DNA of 64,000 nucleotides from Bacillota bacterium (GTDB lineage Bacteria; Bacillota; Clostridia; Oscillospirales; Ruminococcaceae), in assembly GCA_023391005.1 (NCBI GenBank), contig JAEWBS010000088.1:1-64000 (forward strand), read 5' to 3'. Position numbers and translations under genes: made by a program. Numbering within the stretch: the first letter of the stretch is position 1; each line of letters opens with the position of its first letter. This document shows, piece by piece, positions 45,165 through 54,097 of this stretch. A model generated the notes under the pieces. That model had not been told where the DNA came from, ran no database searches, and saw only the letters and a list, made by a program, of their open reading frames with translations.

Positions 45165-46970
45165 ATGAAAAACAAGGTATGCTCACTTTTGCTGGCAATC
45201 GCGCTCGTAATCTTTGCCGCCGCCTGCCAGAGCGCTTCCACCTCAGCGCCTCCTGCGCCCTCACCGGCGCCGCCGCCCGCGTCGTCGGTGGACAGTCAGG
45301 CGCCCGCCGGGCAGACAGCCGGGGACTGGAAGCCCTATGACGAAAACGGGCAGATCAAGCGGGACGACCGCGATGGCAACGGTGAGAACGGCGTTGTCGC
45401 CACCGGTAAGTATGAGGCCTCTCAAATCGGAGCGGACATCATTAAGGCCGGCGGCAATGCCATTGATGCCGCCGTTGCGGTGGGCTTTGCGCTCGGCGTT
45501 TGCGAGCCGCAGTCCTCCGGTATTGGCGGCGGCGGATTTATGCTGATCCATTCCGCCCAGACAAACGAGAACATCTTTATCGACTTCCGTGAAATTGCGC
45601 CAGCGGCCGCAAAGCCCGGCATGTGGGAGGTTGACGCCGGCGGCGAGCTCGTCGACGATTCCAAGTGGCTGGGCGGCCCCTCTGTCGGTGTTCCCGGAGA
45701 GGTCAAGGGGCTGCTCTACGCGCTGGAGCAGTACGGCACCATGAGCCGCGCGCAGGTCATGCAGCCCGCCATCGACATGGCGCAAAACGGTTTCGAGGTA
45801 TCCGCCGTGCTCAACAGAGACGCGATGGAAGAGTTCGAGGTGCTCACCCGTTTTACAGACTGCGGGGACCTCTATTTAAAGGACGGCTTTCCTTATCCCA
45901 TCGGTTCTACCATCCAGAACCCCGATCTTGCCAAAACGCTCTCGATGATCCGCGATAACGGCGAAAAAGCCTTCTATGAGGGCGAGGTTGCCGAGGCGAT
46001 GGTCAAGGCGGTGCAGGAGGCGGGGGGCCTGTTGACGCTGGAGGATCTCAATAATTATGAGGTCAAGCTCAGAACGCCCGTCAGCGGAAACTATCGCGGC
46101 TACGAGGTGCTGTCGGCGCCTCCCCCCTCGTCGGGCGGCGCGACGATCATCGAAACGCTCAACATTCTTGAGAATTTCGACCTCAAAGCGATGGGCCACA
46201 ACTCAACGCAGCATCTGCATCTGCTGACAGAGGCGATGAAGATGGCGTATAAGGACAGGGGCTTCTTTGCCGCCGACACCGACTTTCGTGAGGTTCCTCT
46301 CGCAGGCATGACCTCCAAGGCGTATGCCGCGGACCTTGCCGCCAAGATTGATATGAACAAGGCGCAGCTGTACGAGCACGGCGACGCGGCAAGCTATGAG
46401 TCGCCTCAGACGACCCATTTTTCCATCATGGATAAAGAGGGGAACATCGTCGCCGTGACCAAGACCATCAACTATGTGTTCGGCTCGGGTGTCGTGCCCA
46501 AGGGCTATGGCTTTATCATGAACGATGAGATGGACGACTTTGACGCCGAGGTTGGCACCGCAAACGAGGTTGAGCCGGGTAAAAAGCCGATGAGCTCCAT
46601 GTCTCCTACCATTCTGCTCAAAGACGGTAAGCCCGTCATGACGGTCGGCGCCCCGGGTTCGCAGCGGATTATCTCGGGCGTGTTGCAGGTCATCTGCAAC
46701 GTCGTCGACTTTGACATGGATATTGCCGATGCCATCTACGCGCCGAGAATTCACGCGGGCTCCGACTGGGTTACGACCGACGAGACCATTATGCTTGAGA
46801 CCCGAATCTCGGCCGATGTAAAAAAGCAGCTCGAAGCGCTTGGTCACCCGGTGCTCGAAACAGGAGACTGGATGGACTATCCCTGCGTGCAGGCGGTTGT
46901 CATGCAGGAGGATGGAACGCTGCGCGGCTGCGGCGACCCCCGCCGCGACGGCAAGGCCGTCGGATTTTAA
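45165..46970 (+). CDS. ggt: Gamma-glutamyltransferase lipoprotein 4
   Basis: The 601-residue protein begins MKNKVCSLLLAIALVI with lipobox Cys after FAAA. Motifs are complete: GGNAIDAAVA, IDFREIAPAA, SAPPPSSGG, QTTHFSIMDKEGN with nucleophile Thr 416, INYVFGSG and KPMSSMSPTI, where Leu is replaced by Met. It is the last of the tandem set and lies before the DUF6305, TRAP-type and AstE-like genes that may take up and process its products. The upstream region resembles that of copy 3. Confidence 0.92.
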   Translation: MKNKVCSLLLAIALVIFAAACQSASTSAPPAPSPAPPPASSVDSQAPAGQTAGDWKPYDENGQIKRDDRDGNGENGVVATGKYEASQIGADIIKAGGNAIDAAVAVGFALGVCEPQSSGIGGGGFMLIHSAQTNENIFIDFREIAPAAAKPGMWEVDAGGELVDDSKWLGGPSVGVPGEVKGLLYALEQYGTMSRAQVMQPAIDMAQNGFEVSAVLNRDAMEEFEVLTRFTDCGDLYLKDGFPYPIGSTIQNPDLAKTLSMIRDNGEKAFYEGEVAEAMVKAVQEAGGLLTLEDLNNYEVKLRTPVSGNYRGYEVLSAPPPSSGGATIIETLNILENFDLKAMGHNSTQHLHLLTEAMKMAYKDRGFFAADTDFREVPLAGMTSKAYAADLAAKIDMNKAQLYEHGDAASYESPQTTHFSIMDKEGNIVAVTKTINYVFGSGVVPKGYGFIMNDEMDDFDAEVGTANEVEPGKKPMSSMSPTILLKDGKPVMTVGAPGSQRIISGVLQVICNVVDFDMDIADAIYAPRIHAGSDWVTTDETIMLETRISADVKKQLEALGHPVLETGDWMDYPCVQAVVMQEDGTLRGCGDPRRDGKAVGF

Positions 46971-47103
46971 CGGTATGTTTTTCTGATTGAAGGGGAAGCA
47001 CAGCAGAGAAATTTGCTGTGCTCCTTCCCTGAAATACGGGTTTTGAGAGAAAAGAGAAAAACGCTCAAGCCCTGATCCATATTTTATACTTTGGAGGATT
47101 ACC

Positions 47104-47715
47104 ATGAAGATGAAAAGAAAGTTTGCTTGCATCCTGTTGGCGCTCTCGATGACCGCAGCCTTTGCCGCATGCGGCGGCAGCGCCGCACCCGCTTCCTCTG
47201 CGCCTGAGTCGCAGACACAGGTCGAGGGCCTCAAGGAAGCGTTTGCCGAACAGCCCATTTTGCTGACCTCCGTCGGTCAGAGCGCGGATGTTGAGATGGT
47301 CAAGGTGATGGTTGAGAAAAACGCGCTGACCTACACCATGAAAACGCTTGCAACGCCCGACGATATCGGCGACAGCAAGACGCTGATGCTTGCAATCGGC
47401 GGTTCTTCCAAGGGATTGGGCGCCGCGGGCATTGACGCCGACCAGGAGCTCGACCGTGTCAAGAAGCTCATCGCTGCCGCCGACGAGAAAGGACTCTCGA
47501 TCATCGCGTTACATATCGGCGGCGAGGCGCGTAGGGGAGAGCTTTCTGATAAGTTTATCGCACCCTCCTTTGAGAAGGCCGACTACGCGATTGTCGTCAA
47601 GGACGGCGATAAGGACGGCCTGATGGCGGGCCTCGCTTCCGGCGCAGGCATTCCGATGGATGTTGTGACCTCGATGGGCGATGTCATCGCCCCCCTCAAG
47701 GCGGCGTTCAAATAA
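47104..47715 (+). CDS. DUF6305-like lipoprotein
   Basis: The 203-residue protein has a lipoprotein signal ending FAACGG near residue 22, then a Ser/Pro linker and a domain of alternating strands and helices: ILLTSVGQSADVEMVKVMVE, KTLMLAIGGSSKGLGAAGID and then SIIALHIGGEARRG. This Rossmann-like order fits DUF6305 lipoproteins. TTGGAGG precedes ATG 47104. It lies 39 bases before the TRAP-type permease and could be its extracellular binding partner in place of DctP, or a surface ligand sensor. That role is inferred from position only. Confidence 0.65.
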   Translation: MKMKRKFACILLALSMTAAFAACGGSAAPASSAPESQTQVEGLKEAFAEQPILLTSVGQSADVEMVKVMVEKNALTYTMKTLATPDDIGDSKTLMLAIGGSSKGLGAAGIDADQELDRVKKLIAAADEKGLSIIALHIGGEARRGELSDKFIAPSFEKADYAIVVKDGDKDGLMAGLASGAGIPMDVVTSMGDVIAPLKAAFK

Positions 47716-47754
47716 CGATACACCGTCATAACCAAACTTATCGGAGGAAAACGG

Positions 47755-49032
47755 ATGAGTATTGAATTTATTATTTTCCTCGCAATGATTGCAACTTTTA
47801 TGGGCGGATGCTTTGCGCTCAAGCTGCCGGTCAGCATCTCGATGGTGTTGTCTGCGGTCGTCGGCGCGCTTGTCGGCGGACAGGGCATCCCGTTGCGTCA
47901 CCTTGTCGAGGGTATGTTTGCGTATGTTGATACCATTTTGGTCATTGCCTGTGCCATGATCTTTATGAAGGTCGTGCAGGAGTCGGGCGCGCTCGACGCG
48001 CTGGCTTCGCTGATTATCGAGAAGTTCCATAAAACCCCGGCGCTGTTGCTCTGCCTGATTATGCTGGTCATTATGTTCCCCGGTATGATTACAGGCTCTT
48101 CCACGGCTTGCGTTCTGTCGGCCGGGTCGATCATGGCGCCGATTTTGATGCTGATGGGCGTGCCGGTGCTTGAGACGGCCTGCATTCTTGCCATGGGCGG
48201 TGTGCTTGGCATGATCGCGCCCCCTGTCAACATTCCCGCCATGATGATCGGCGGCGGAATTGACATCCCTTATGTCGGCTTTGAGCTGCCTTTGGCGCTG
48301 CTGACATTCCCGCTGGCCATCGTCATCGTGCTGATGCTTGGCTATAAGCACGTTAAAAAGTTCGACTATGCCACCATTAAGGGCAAACTTAACAACGAGC
48401 CGAGAGAGAAGTTCGGCGTCCGTATTTACGTCCCGATTTTTGTCGCGCTTATTCTCATGGTCATCAATAAGGCGATCCCCACGTTCCCCGACCTTGGAAT
48501 GCCGTTGGTGTTTCTTATCTCGGCGGTGGTCGGCGTCTTTACGGGCTATAAGATCAACGCACTCAAGGTTTGCAAAGAATCGGTCGGCAGTGTTCTGCCC
48601 GTCCTTGGCATTCTGATGGGCGTCGGCATGTTCATTCAGATCATGACGCTGACCGGCGTGCGCGGCTTTATCGTCACCAACTGCCTGAGCCTACCTTATC
48701 TGCTGCTCTATGTCGCAATGGCAATCTCAATTCCGCTGTTTGGCTCGGTCTCCGCCTTTGGTGCGGCGTCGGTTCTTGGCGTCCCTTTTCTGCTCGCTTT
48801 TATGAGCAAAAACCAAATCGTCACCGCCGCCGCCATCTCGCTGATCGCGTCCTTGGGCGACATGATGCCCCCTACCGCGCTGGCGGGTATCTTCGCGGCG
48901 CAGGTGCTGGGTATGGAGAAGTACACCCCCATTCTGAAAAAATGCCTCGTGCCCTGCATAATGGTTATTGTCTGGGGGCTGCTCTTCATTGTGTTCGCAA
49001 ACGAACTCGCGCCCTTCATCGTGTTGAAGTAG
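47755..49032 (+). CDS. TRAP-type transporter large permease
   Basis: The 425-residue protein has about twelve hydrophobic segments and DctM-like signatures: FPGMITGSSTACVLSAGSI and GMIAPPVNIPAMMIG in the first half, and ALIASLGDMMPPTALAG-type residues near the end, the paired reentrant loops of TRAP large subunits. CGGAGG precedes ATG 47755. No dctP or dctQ gene lies nearby; instead there is a DUF6305 lipoprotein before it and a 48-residue membrane protein after it. The likely cargo, judging by neighbours, is glutamate or an N-acyl glutamate freed by the transferases and the deacylase. Confidence 0.8.
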   Translation: MSIEFIIFLAMIATFMGGCFALKLPVSISMVLSAVVGALVGGQGIPLRHLVEGMFAYVDTILVIACAMIFMKVVQESGALDALASLIIEKFHKTPALLLCLIMLVIMFPGMITGSSTACVLSAGSIMAPILMLMGVPVLETACILAMGGVLGMIAPPVNIPAMMIGGGIDIPYVGFELPLALLTFPLAIVIVLMLGYKHVKKFDYATIKGKLNNEPREKFGVRIYVPIFVALILMVINKAIPTFPDLGMPLVFLISAVVGVFTGYKINALKVCKESVGSVLPVLGILMGVGMFIQIMTLTGVRGFIVTNCLSLPYLLLYVAMAISIPLFGSVSAFGAASVLGVPFLLAFMSKNQIVTAAAISLIASLGDMMPPTALAGIFAAQVLGMEKYTPILKKCLVPCIMVIVWGLLFIVFANELAPFIVLK

Positions 49033-49048
49033 AAAGGAGTTACTTGCT

Positions 49049-49195
49049 ATGATTACCTTAATTTACAGAGGAATTGTAGGCCTCGTTTTGGTTTTCACCG
49101 TATGGAACCTCTTTTCTGATAAGAAGCTCCTGAATCAGGCGAATGCCGCCTTGGTGGTGATTCCGATGATTTTACGACTGCTCATGATTAAATAA
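49049..49195 (+). CDS. Small membrane protein of the TRAP-like set, 48 residues
   Basis: ATG 49049 is preceded by AGAAAGGAG at good spacing and the frame closes at 49195, 12 bases before the AstE-like gene. The product starts MITLIYRGIVGLVLVFTVWN, one clear membrane helix, then SDKKLLNQ and a second hydrophobic stretch ending RLLMIK. Small TRAP subunits normally have four helices; this would be a reduced or unrelated helper of the permease directly upstream. The tight spacing on both sides supports a real gene. Confidence 0.7.
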   Translation: MITLIYRGIVGLVLVFTVWNLFSDKKLLNQANAALVVIPMILRLLMIK

Positions 49196-49207
49196 GGAGG
49201 ACAGCCG

Positions 49208-50353
49208 ATGAAACGACATTATATAACGGGTGCTGCCTGCCTTGCGCTAGCATTGATCGTTACCGTTATCACAGGCGCTAATTTTCTCGAGGTGAGAAAG
49301 CTCAGCGAGATCCGCCCGGGCGCGGGCCTGAGCGAAACACACATGCTTTCGGAATACTTTGAGGGTGTCAAGGGCACAAACGCCGACACGACGGTCTATG
49401 TGCTCAAGGGCGAGAAGCCCGGCGGCAAGATGCTCATTCTCGGCGGCACCCACCCCAACGAACCCTCGGGCTACCTTGCCGCCATCACCTTTATTGAAAA
49501 CGCGGCGATAGACGCGGGCACCGTCTACGTCATTCCTTACACCAACCGCAGCGCGATGACGCACAACGACCCGCAGGAGGGTTCTCCGCAGTACTTGCAC
49601 ATTCCAACCGCAAATGGCGAACGCGTCTTCCGCTACGGTTCCCGTGCCAGTAACCCTATCGACCAGTGGCCCGACCCCGATGTCTATGTTCACGCGGCCT
49701 CGGGGCAGCGACTCTCGGGTTCGGAGACGAGAAACATTAACCGCGCCTATCCCGGAAAGCCTGACGGGACGCTTACCGAGAAGGCCGCCTACGCGGTCGC
49801 GGAGCTGATCCGCAAGGAGAATATCCACCTGACCTTTGACCTGCACGAGGCTTCGCCTGAATACCCCGTCATCAACGCCACCGTATCGCATGAAAAGGGC
49901 ATGAACGTCGCTTCTCTTGGCGTTATGGAGCTGCAAATGCAGGGTGTCGCGATGGCGCTCGAACCATCCCCCGTCAATCTGCATGGCCTGACCCACCGAG
50001 AGCTGGGTGATTACACCGACACCATCCCGCTCCTGATGGAGACGGCGAACGCTTCGCAGGGACGTCTGCGCGGCGCGACCAATGAGGCGTTGGCACTGAC
50101 CGGAAAGGATAAGGCATATGTCAAGAGTCAGAAGCTTGGCATGCTTTATGTTCCGTATGATGAAAGCGGCCACCCCATTGAGGAACGCGTTGGCAGGCAT
50201 CTGCAAGGCATAGAGGAATATGCTAAGGCATACACAACCGTCTATGGCGACAAGCCGATTGTCTACTCAAATGTTCCGGGATATGCGCAGCTCTTTACGG
50301 ATGCGGACCCCGTTCTGCTCGGCGGCGCACAGCTTGGAAAATACCTCAACTAG
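49208..50353 (+). CDS. AstE/M14-like metallo-deacylase with N-terminal membrane anchor
   Basis: The 381-residue protein has an N-terminal membrane helix (about residues 5-24) and an AstE/M14-type core: GGTHPNEPSGY (zinc His and Glu), TRNINRAYPG (substrate-binding Asn-Arg) and FDLHEASPEY (third zinc His). It is larger than the protein at 40250 and differs strongly, so the two are not recent duplicates. AAGGAGG precedes ATG 49208. It is the last gene of the run that includes the transferases, the lipoprotein and the TRAP-like permease, and should cleave acyl or aminoacyl amides, perhaps N-acyl glutamates, on the outer face of the membrane. Confidence 0.8.
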   Translation: MKRHYITGAACLALALIVTVITGANFLEVRKLSEIRPGAGLSETHMLSEYFEGVKGTNADTTVYVLKGEKPGGKMLILGGTHPNEPSGYLAAITFIENAAIDAGTVYVIPYTNRSAMTHNDPQEGSPQYLHIPTANGERVFRYGSRASNPIDQWPDPDVYVHAASGQRLSGSETRNINRAYPGKPDGTLTEKAAYAVAELIRKENIHLTFDLHEASPEYPVINATVSHEKGMNVASLGVMELQMQGVAMALEPSPVNLHGLTHRELGDYTDTIPLLMETANASQGRLRGATNEALALTGKDKAYVKSQKLGMLYVPYDESGHPIEERVGRHLQGIEEYAKAYTTVYGDKPIVYSNVPGYAQLFTDADPVLLGGAQLGKYLN

Positions 50354-50371
50354 CCACATTCCCCTCCCATC

Positions 50372-50410
50372 AAAACGTCTCTGCAAGCAAATGCCTTGCA
50401 GAGACGTTTT
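50372..50410 (+). terminator. Terminator of the gamma-glutamyl uptake run
   Basis: ACGTCTCTGCAAG pairs with CTTGCAGAGACGT around CAAATGC and is followed by TTTATTG; it also ends in T on the minus strand. Confidence 0.85.
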
Positions 50411-50421
50411 ATTGTAAATTT

Positions 50422-50479
50422 AAAAAACACTATCTAGTGAACTGAACCCTGCAAAACAGGCATTGCAGGGTTCAGTTCA
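50422..50479 (-). terminator. Double hairpin terminator of the pgs/two-component operon
   Basis: A 17-bp stem (TGAACTGAACCCTGCAA, 50438-50454, with its complement at 50463-50479) is followed on the minus strand by the palindrome CACTATCTAGTG (50428-50439) and six T. Confidence 0.75.
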
Positions 50480-50529
50480 TATACCGGATATTTATTTTAT
50501 AATCGATTCGTGACCAGACGGCTGTATGC

Positions 50530-51147
50530 TCAGTTCATTTTAAACATCTGCTTTGGCCTGCCGATTTTGCCGTAAATGCTCTTTGACTCAACGATATTCT
50601 CCGCCACCAGATGCTGGAGATAGCGGTAGGTCGTCTGGTAGGCAAGCCCCGTGTGCTTGGCGATGTCTCCGGCTGTCTGATACGCCTCGCAGCTCTTGAG
50701 ATACTCGAGAATGAGCGCCAGCGTTGATGCGCCGATGCCTTTGATGCTTGGTTCTTCGGCGGGCTTTCGCCACTGCATCAACCGGATGTGCAGCTTGATG
50801 CGCGAGATGATATCGGGCGCTTTGATGGGCTTTAACGCAAAGTCGCTGGCTCCCGCCTCAAGAAAGGCGTCGGCGACCGACTGCTCCTCGTCAATGGTAA
50901 AAACAATGATGGGCACCGCGCCGTCAAGCTCCCGCAGCAGCCGGACACCCTGAATACCGTTGATCTCCGGCATATGATAGTCGATGAGCACAATGTCGGG
51001 GCGGTGCGCCTTGAACAGCCGGATGCCATCCTTTACATTGGCGGCAAGCAGCGACTGCCAGCGCTGGAACACAAACACGCTGTCGAGCGCGTAACGGATT
51101 TGCTCGTCATCGTCAATACAAAGTATGCGAATGGCCTCATGAAGCAT
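50530..51147 (-). CDS. Response regulator of the pgs operon
   Basis: The 205-residue protein has a receiver domain (residues about 5-120) with acidic pocket CIDDDE, phosphoacceptor Asp in VLIDYHMPEING, Thr in IIVFTID and Lys in FALKPIK, then a winged-helix-like C-terminal part (LKSCEAYQTAGDIAKHTGLA). The layout is that of DctR/CitB-type regulators for carboxylate responses. ATG 51147 follows GGAGAG; a TTG six bases earlier is not preferred. Its start overlaps the kinase stop, so both are made together. It probably controls the divergent gamma-glutamyl genes or the pgs operon. Confidence 0.88.
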   Translation of the reverse strand: MLHEAIRILCIDDDEQIRYALDSVFVFQRWQSLLAANVKDGIRLFKAHRPDIVLIDYHMPEINGIQGVRLLRELDGAVPIIVFTIDEEQSVADAFLEAGASDFALKPIKAPDIISRIKLHIRLMQWRKPAEEPSIKGIGASTLALILEYLKSCEAYQTAGDIAKHTGLAYQTTYRYLQHLVAENIVESKSIYGKIGRPKQMFKMN

Positions 51148-52552
51148 TTGCAATCTCTCCTTTGGGCAAAATCAGCGTCACCGTTGTTCCACTGCCCACG
51201 GCGCTTGTGATGGAAACGGTTCCGCCAAAGGTCGTAAGCACCTTTTTAACAAACGAAAGCCCCAAACCATGGGACCCCCGGGTGGAGTATCCGCTTTCCC
51301 ATGCGGCTTCAATCTCCTGCGGGGACATACCTTTACCGTTATCCGAGAGGACAATCTGCACCAGCTGCTGCCCCTCGGCGTATCGATAGCCAAGCGACAG
51401 CAATATTTCCCCTCTGGCTGGGTCTACGGCATAAAAAGCGTTCTCAATGAGATTGACCAGTGCCCGCACCATTCGGATCTTATTGACAAAAAGCAGCTGT
51501 TCCGGTATTTCGTTATCAATTTTGACCAGATGCGCGTAGTCGGAGATGGAGATTTGCGCCAGCACCGGCGAGATAATATCCTTTGTTTGCAGCAACGAAA
51601 AGTGGTTTTCATTTAAAATCTCCGAGACCATGTTACTCATGCGGTCGATGGAGCTCTCAACATGCTCAAAATAGCGGATGGTCTGTTCCTTTGCCTGCTG
51701 TTCCTGCGCCGAGAGCTTGAGCACTCCCACCAAAGCCTGCGCCGAGGTCAGGGGCGACTTCAGATCGTGTACCAAATGGCGCAGCTCCATGTAGGTGCGG
51801 TTTTCCAGCGCCCGCATCCGAGCCTCCATACGCATCCGCTCGTTTTGTTCTTTGAGCTCGCCCAGCAGCCGCAGATGGTTTTCATCCCGAATAAGAAACA
51901 GCAGCAGCACGCCGACAAACAAAAGCAGCAGAAAAAACACCGTTGCGATGGAATCCAGCGTCTGTTCAATACCGAGAAAGGCTGCGATAATCTTGACATC
52001 CTGCGAGGTCTCGCCCCGTCCGACGGGAAGCTGCCTGAGCGCGGGCATAACGTCGAGGAACTGCATGGCCGCAATGAACGAGGTGAGCATCAGCACCTTT
52101 TTGATCATGCTCACAAGATTGTAGTTTGCCTGCTCGATAAAGGTCAGCAGACAGAGCAGCACCATCGCCGGCACGCCAAAGTCGTAATGGATGGCGTAGA
52201 TGCGCTCAACCATATGGTATACCAGCGGTATGATAAGGCAGATGATGGCGGACTTACAGAGGGAATTGCGTCTGTTCTTGTCAGGGATAATGATTGCCTC
52301 GGCAATGAGGAAAGCGCCGCAGTAGTGGGGCAGGCTGCGCAGCACGTTGAGAAAGACAAGCCGCAAGGCCGCCTGCATCAATAAGATTGGCTCAATGGTG
52401 CGGACCGCAGTCGTCAGCCCCTGTGGGATGCCAAAGCTTTCGACAGTGAAGAAGGCGGGCACAAACAGGCTTGAGAGGGTCAGGCAGATGCCCAGAATCA
52501 GTGTTGGCTCATGGATTTTAATCGGAGTGCCCCGCACCATATCACCCACCAT
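51137..52552 (-). CDS. Membrane-bound sensor histidine kinase
   Basis: The 471-residue protein has seven or so hydrophobic segments in the first 230 residues, without a large external domain, a short coiled segment, the H-box LRHLVHDLKSPLTSA near residue 265 with the phosphorylated His, N-box NLIENAF, G-boxes DNGKGM and GLGLSFVKKV. This architecture resembles 7TM-type sensor kinases. The start at 52552 overlaps the pgsW end by 11 bases; an ATG at 52540 with GGTGGG before it is an alternative. It signals to the response regulator 50530, and since it is in the pgs operon it may sense polymer or glutamate state of the envelope. Confidence 0.88.
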   Translation of the reverse strand: MVGDMVRGTPIKIHEPTLILGICLTLSSLFVPAFFTVESFGIPQGLTTAVRTIEPILLMQAALRLVFLNVLRSLPHYCGAFLIAEAIIIPDKNRRNSLCKSAIICLIIPLVYHMVERIYAIHYDFGVPAMVLLCLLTFIEQANYNLVSMIKKVLMLTSFIAAMQFLDVMPALRQLPVGRGETSQDVKIIAAFLGIEQTLDSIATVFFLLLLFVGVLLLFLIRDENHLRLLGELKEQNERMRMEARMRALENRTYMELRHLVHDLKSPLTSAQALVGVLKLSAQEQQAKEQTIRYFEHVESSIDRMSNMVSEILNENHFSLLQTKDIISPVLAQISISDYAHLVKIDNEIPEQLLFVNKIRMVRALVNLIENAFYAVDPARGEILLSLGYRYAEGQQLVQIVLSDNGKGMSPQEIEAAWESGYSTRGSHGLGLSFVKKVLTTFGGTVSITSAVGSGTTVTLILPKGEIANAS

Positions 52553-53669
52553 CCTTTTTATTTTCGGCTGTCAGCAACAGCCGCTCACTTTGCTGTCTGG
52601 CGATACGCCGTGCCTGATATTGCCGGTATCCATAACATGCGACAGGCAGGCAGACCGCCGCAAGGGACAGCACAATCGCCATGCGGTCGTATGTCAACCG
52701 GAAAAAGATGCTGCTTTGCCCGGCGGGGGCAATATGCATGGGATCAAAGGGCAGCCCATATTCCGCGACAAGCTGCCGGATGTTGAGCAGATGAAGGACC
52801 GGCAGACCCTCCGCGAGATAGCGCTCGATCAGCCCGCTTTGCTTGTCGGCCAGACGCAGGCCGACAGTCGGGCGCAGCAGGCCTTGCCCAAGGCTGTCGG
52901 AACGGATGCCTGATCCCAGAGAAGAAAGGCTGCCGCCAACGCTGACAAAGCAATCGGGCTCAAAGCTATCAAGCAGCCGCTTCTTGGCCGTCATATTCCG
53001 AACGAAGTCCCGTTCCTCAAACCAAAGGAGGCCCGCCGCCGTTACGCGCTGTTTGATATCCGAAAGCAGTCGCGCCTCCATGCCGGCGCCAACGTCCCAA
53101 TCACCGCCGGCTGTGACCATCACACTATCCGAAGAGAGCAGGCCCTCACGGTAAAGGCGGTGCGCCATCTCGGGGAAGGTGAGCAGCGCGTTGTTCGCGC
53201 CATAGGTGGAGGCGCCGACCGAGGAGATGTAGGCGACCTCGATGCCCATGGCGTCACAGGCGGAAAGCACCGCAAGGTTGAGCGCCGGGAAGGAGCCGGA
53301 GAACACCGCGCACACCCGGTCTTTGGGTTTTAGCCCTGCGTCGTACAGCATCCGCACCACCAGCGCCGCCATGTTCGGGTCGGCGGTGGTGCGTTTGGCC
53401 TCAAGGGAGCCCAGCGTTGTGGTGATTGTGTTAAATTCCTCGCCAAGCATCCCTGTTTGAGAGACGTCATAGTCGGGAATAGGGATAGAAAGCTCGGCTT
53501 TGTATCGCCGCACCGCCTCCATACAACGCTGCATCCGCAGATATGCCTGCTGCTGTGTTAAAAAAAGCGCCGACTGTTCGGGCCGCGCCGTCAGAGAGAC
53601 CATTATCACCGAGCAAACCGCAAGCGCTGCCGCAAGCAGCAACAGCGGGGGACAGGGCGTTTTCTTCAT
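52542..53669 (-). CDS. pgsW: Poly-gamma-glutamate system protein
   Basis: The 375-residue protein starts with a membrane anchor (MKKTPCPPLLLLAAALAVC), has an external or globular middle (KPKDRVCAVFSGSFPALNLA, SSVGASTYGANN, VTAGGDWDVGAGM) and ends with a second membrane helix near residue 345 and a basic tail. It matches the poly-gamma-glutamate system protein family found with pgsB and pgsC. ATG 53669 overlaps the pgsC stop by four bases (ATGA), so a longer in-frame start inside pgsC is rejected. Its biochemical role is unknown; its position suggests it serves the synthase or export of the polymer. Confidence 0.83.
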   Translation of the reverse strand: MKKTPCPPLLLLAAALAVCSVIMVSLTARPEQSALFLTQQQAYLRMQRCMEAVRRYKAELSIPIPDYDVSQTGMLGEEFNTITTTLGSLEAKRTTADPNMAALVVRMLYDAGLKPKDRVCAVFSGSFPALNLAVLSACDAMGIEVAYISSVGASTYGANNALLTFPEMAHRLYREGLLSSDSVMVTAGGDWDVGAGMEARLLSDIKQRVTAAGLLWFEERDFVRNMTAKKRLLDSFEPDCFVSVGGSLSSLGSGIRSDSLGQGLLRPTVGLRLADKQSGLIERYLAEGLPVLHLLNIRQLVAEYGLPFDPMHIAPAGQSSIFFRLTYDRMAIVLSLAAVCLPVACYGYRQYQARRIARQQSERLLLTAENKKDGG

Positions 53670-54097
53670 AGTGGCAGTACCCTGACGTTGTTCCACAGCA
53701 ACAGCAAAGCGAGCACACCGGTCACAATCGCAAGGGAACAGAGGGATTTGACGATCCCTTGCCGGCTGCATTCGTTTGCGACTATGCCGGGGATGAGCGT
53801 TCCGATGACATCGGGCGTTTGCACCCCTTGCAGCGATGACAAACCCAGATGAAGCACCGCCGAAAGCAGCACCATTACGGCAAACTGGCGTCTGCCGTAA
53901 AGAATGACCCAACGGTTTAAAAGCTTTGCCGCCAGCAGGGTCAACAACACGATAACGGCTGTATAGGCGACCCGATAAGGGCTTTGCAGGCAGAGCACCA
54001 GATAGCCCGGAACAATCAGCCCGGCCGGGGAGAGCCCCGTCAGCTCAGTGTAAAGCAGACTGACCACGATACCGAGCAACAGCACGTCATGATACAC
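53666..54097 (-). CDS. pgsC: Poly-gamma-glutamate synthase membrane subunit PgsC/CapC
   Basis: The 143-residue protein has four to five hydrophobic segments and the conserved GLSPAGLIVPGYL near residue 20, together with VQTPDVIGTLIPGIVANE near residue 90, both characteristic of CapC. It begins with GTG 54097 inside the end of pgsB (11-base overlap). PgsC holds the ligase PgsB at the membrane and forms part of the synthesis complex. No PgsA/CapA gene lies in the window, so release or export must be served by another protein, possibly PgsW or the transferases. Confidence 0.9.
   Translation of the reverse strand: MYHDVLLLGIVVSLLYTELTGLSPAGLIVPGYLVLCLQSPYRVAYTAVIVLLTLLAAKLLNRWVILYGRRQFAVMVLLSAVLHLGLSSLQGVQTPDVIGTLIPGIVANECSRQGIVKSLCSLAIVTGVLALLLLWNNVRVLPL

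Noticed and set aside
47509..48351. A 280-codon minus-strand open frame over the DUF6305 and TRAP-type genes
   Set aside because: Composition is dominated by His, Gln, Arg and Asp repeats, typical of the reverse complement of membrane-protein codons; no start signal.
49247..50206. A 319-codon minus-strand open frame over the AstE-like gene
   Set aside because: Antisense to a gene with complete zinc-binding motifs; no ribosome site or recognised domain.
52542..53912. A longer start for pgsW at 53912
   Set aside because: The extra 81 residues overlap pgsC out of frame, are Arg/Cys-rich and would displace the N-terminal membrane anchor; the ATGA overlap at 53669 is the natural start.
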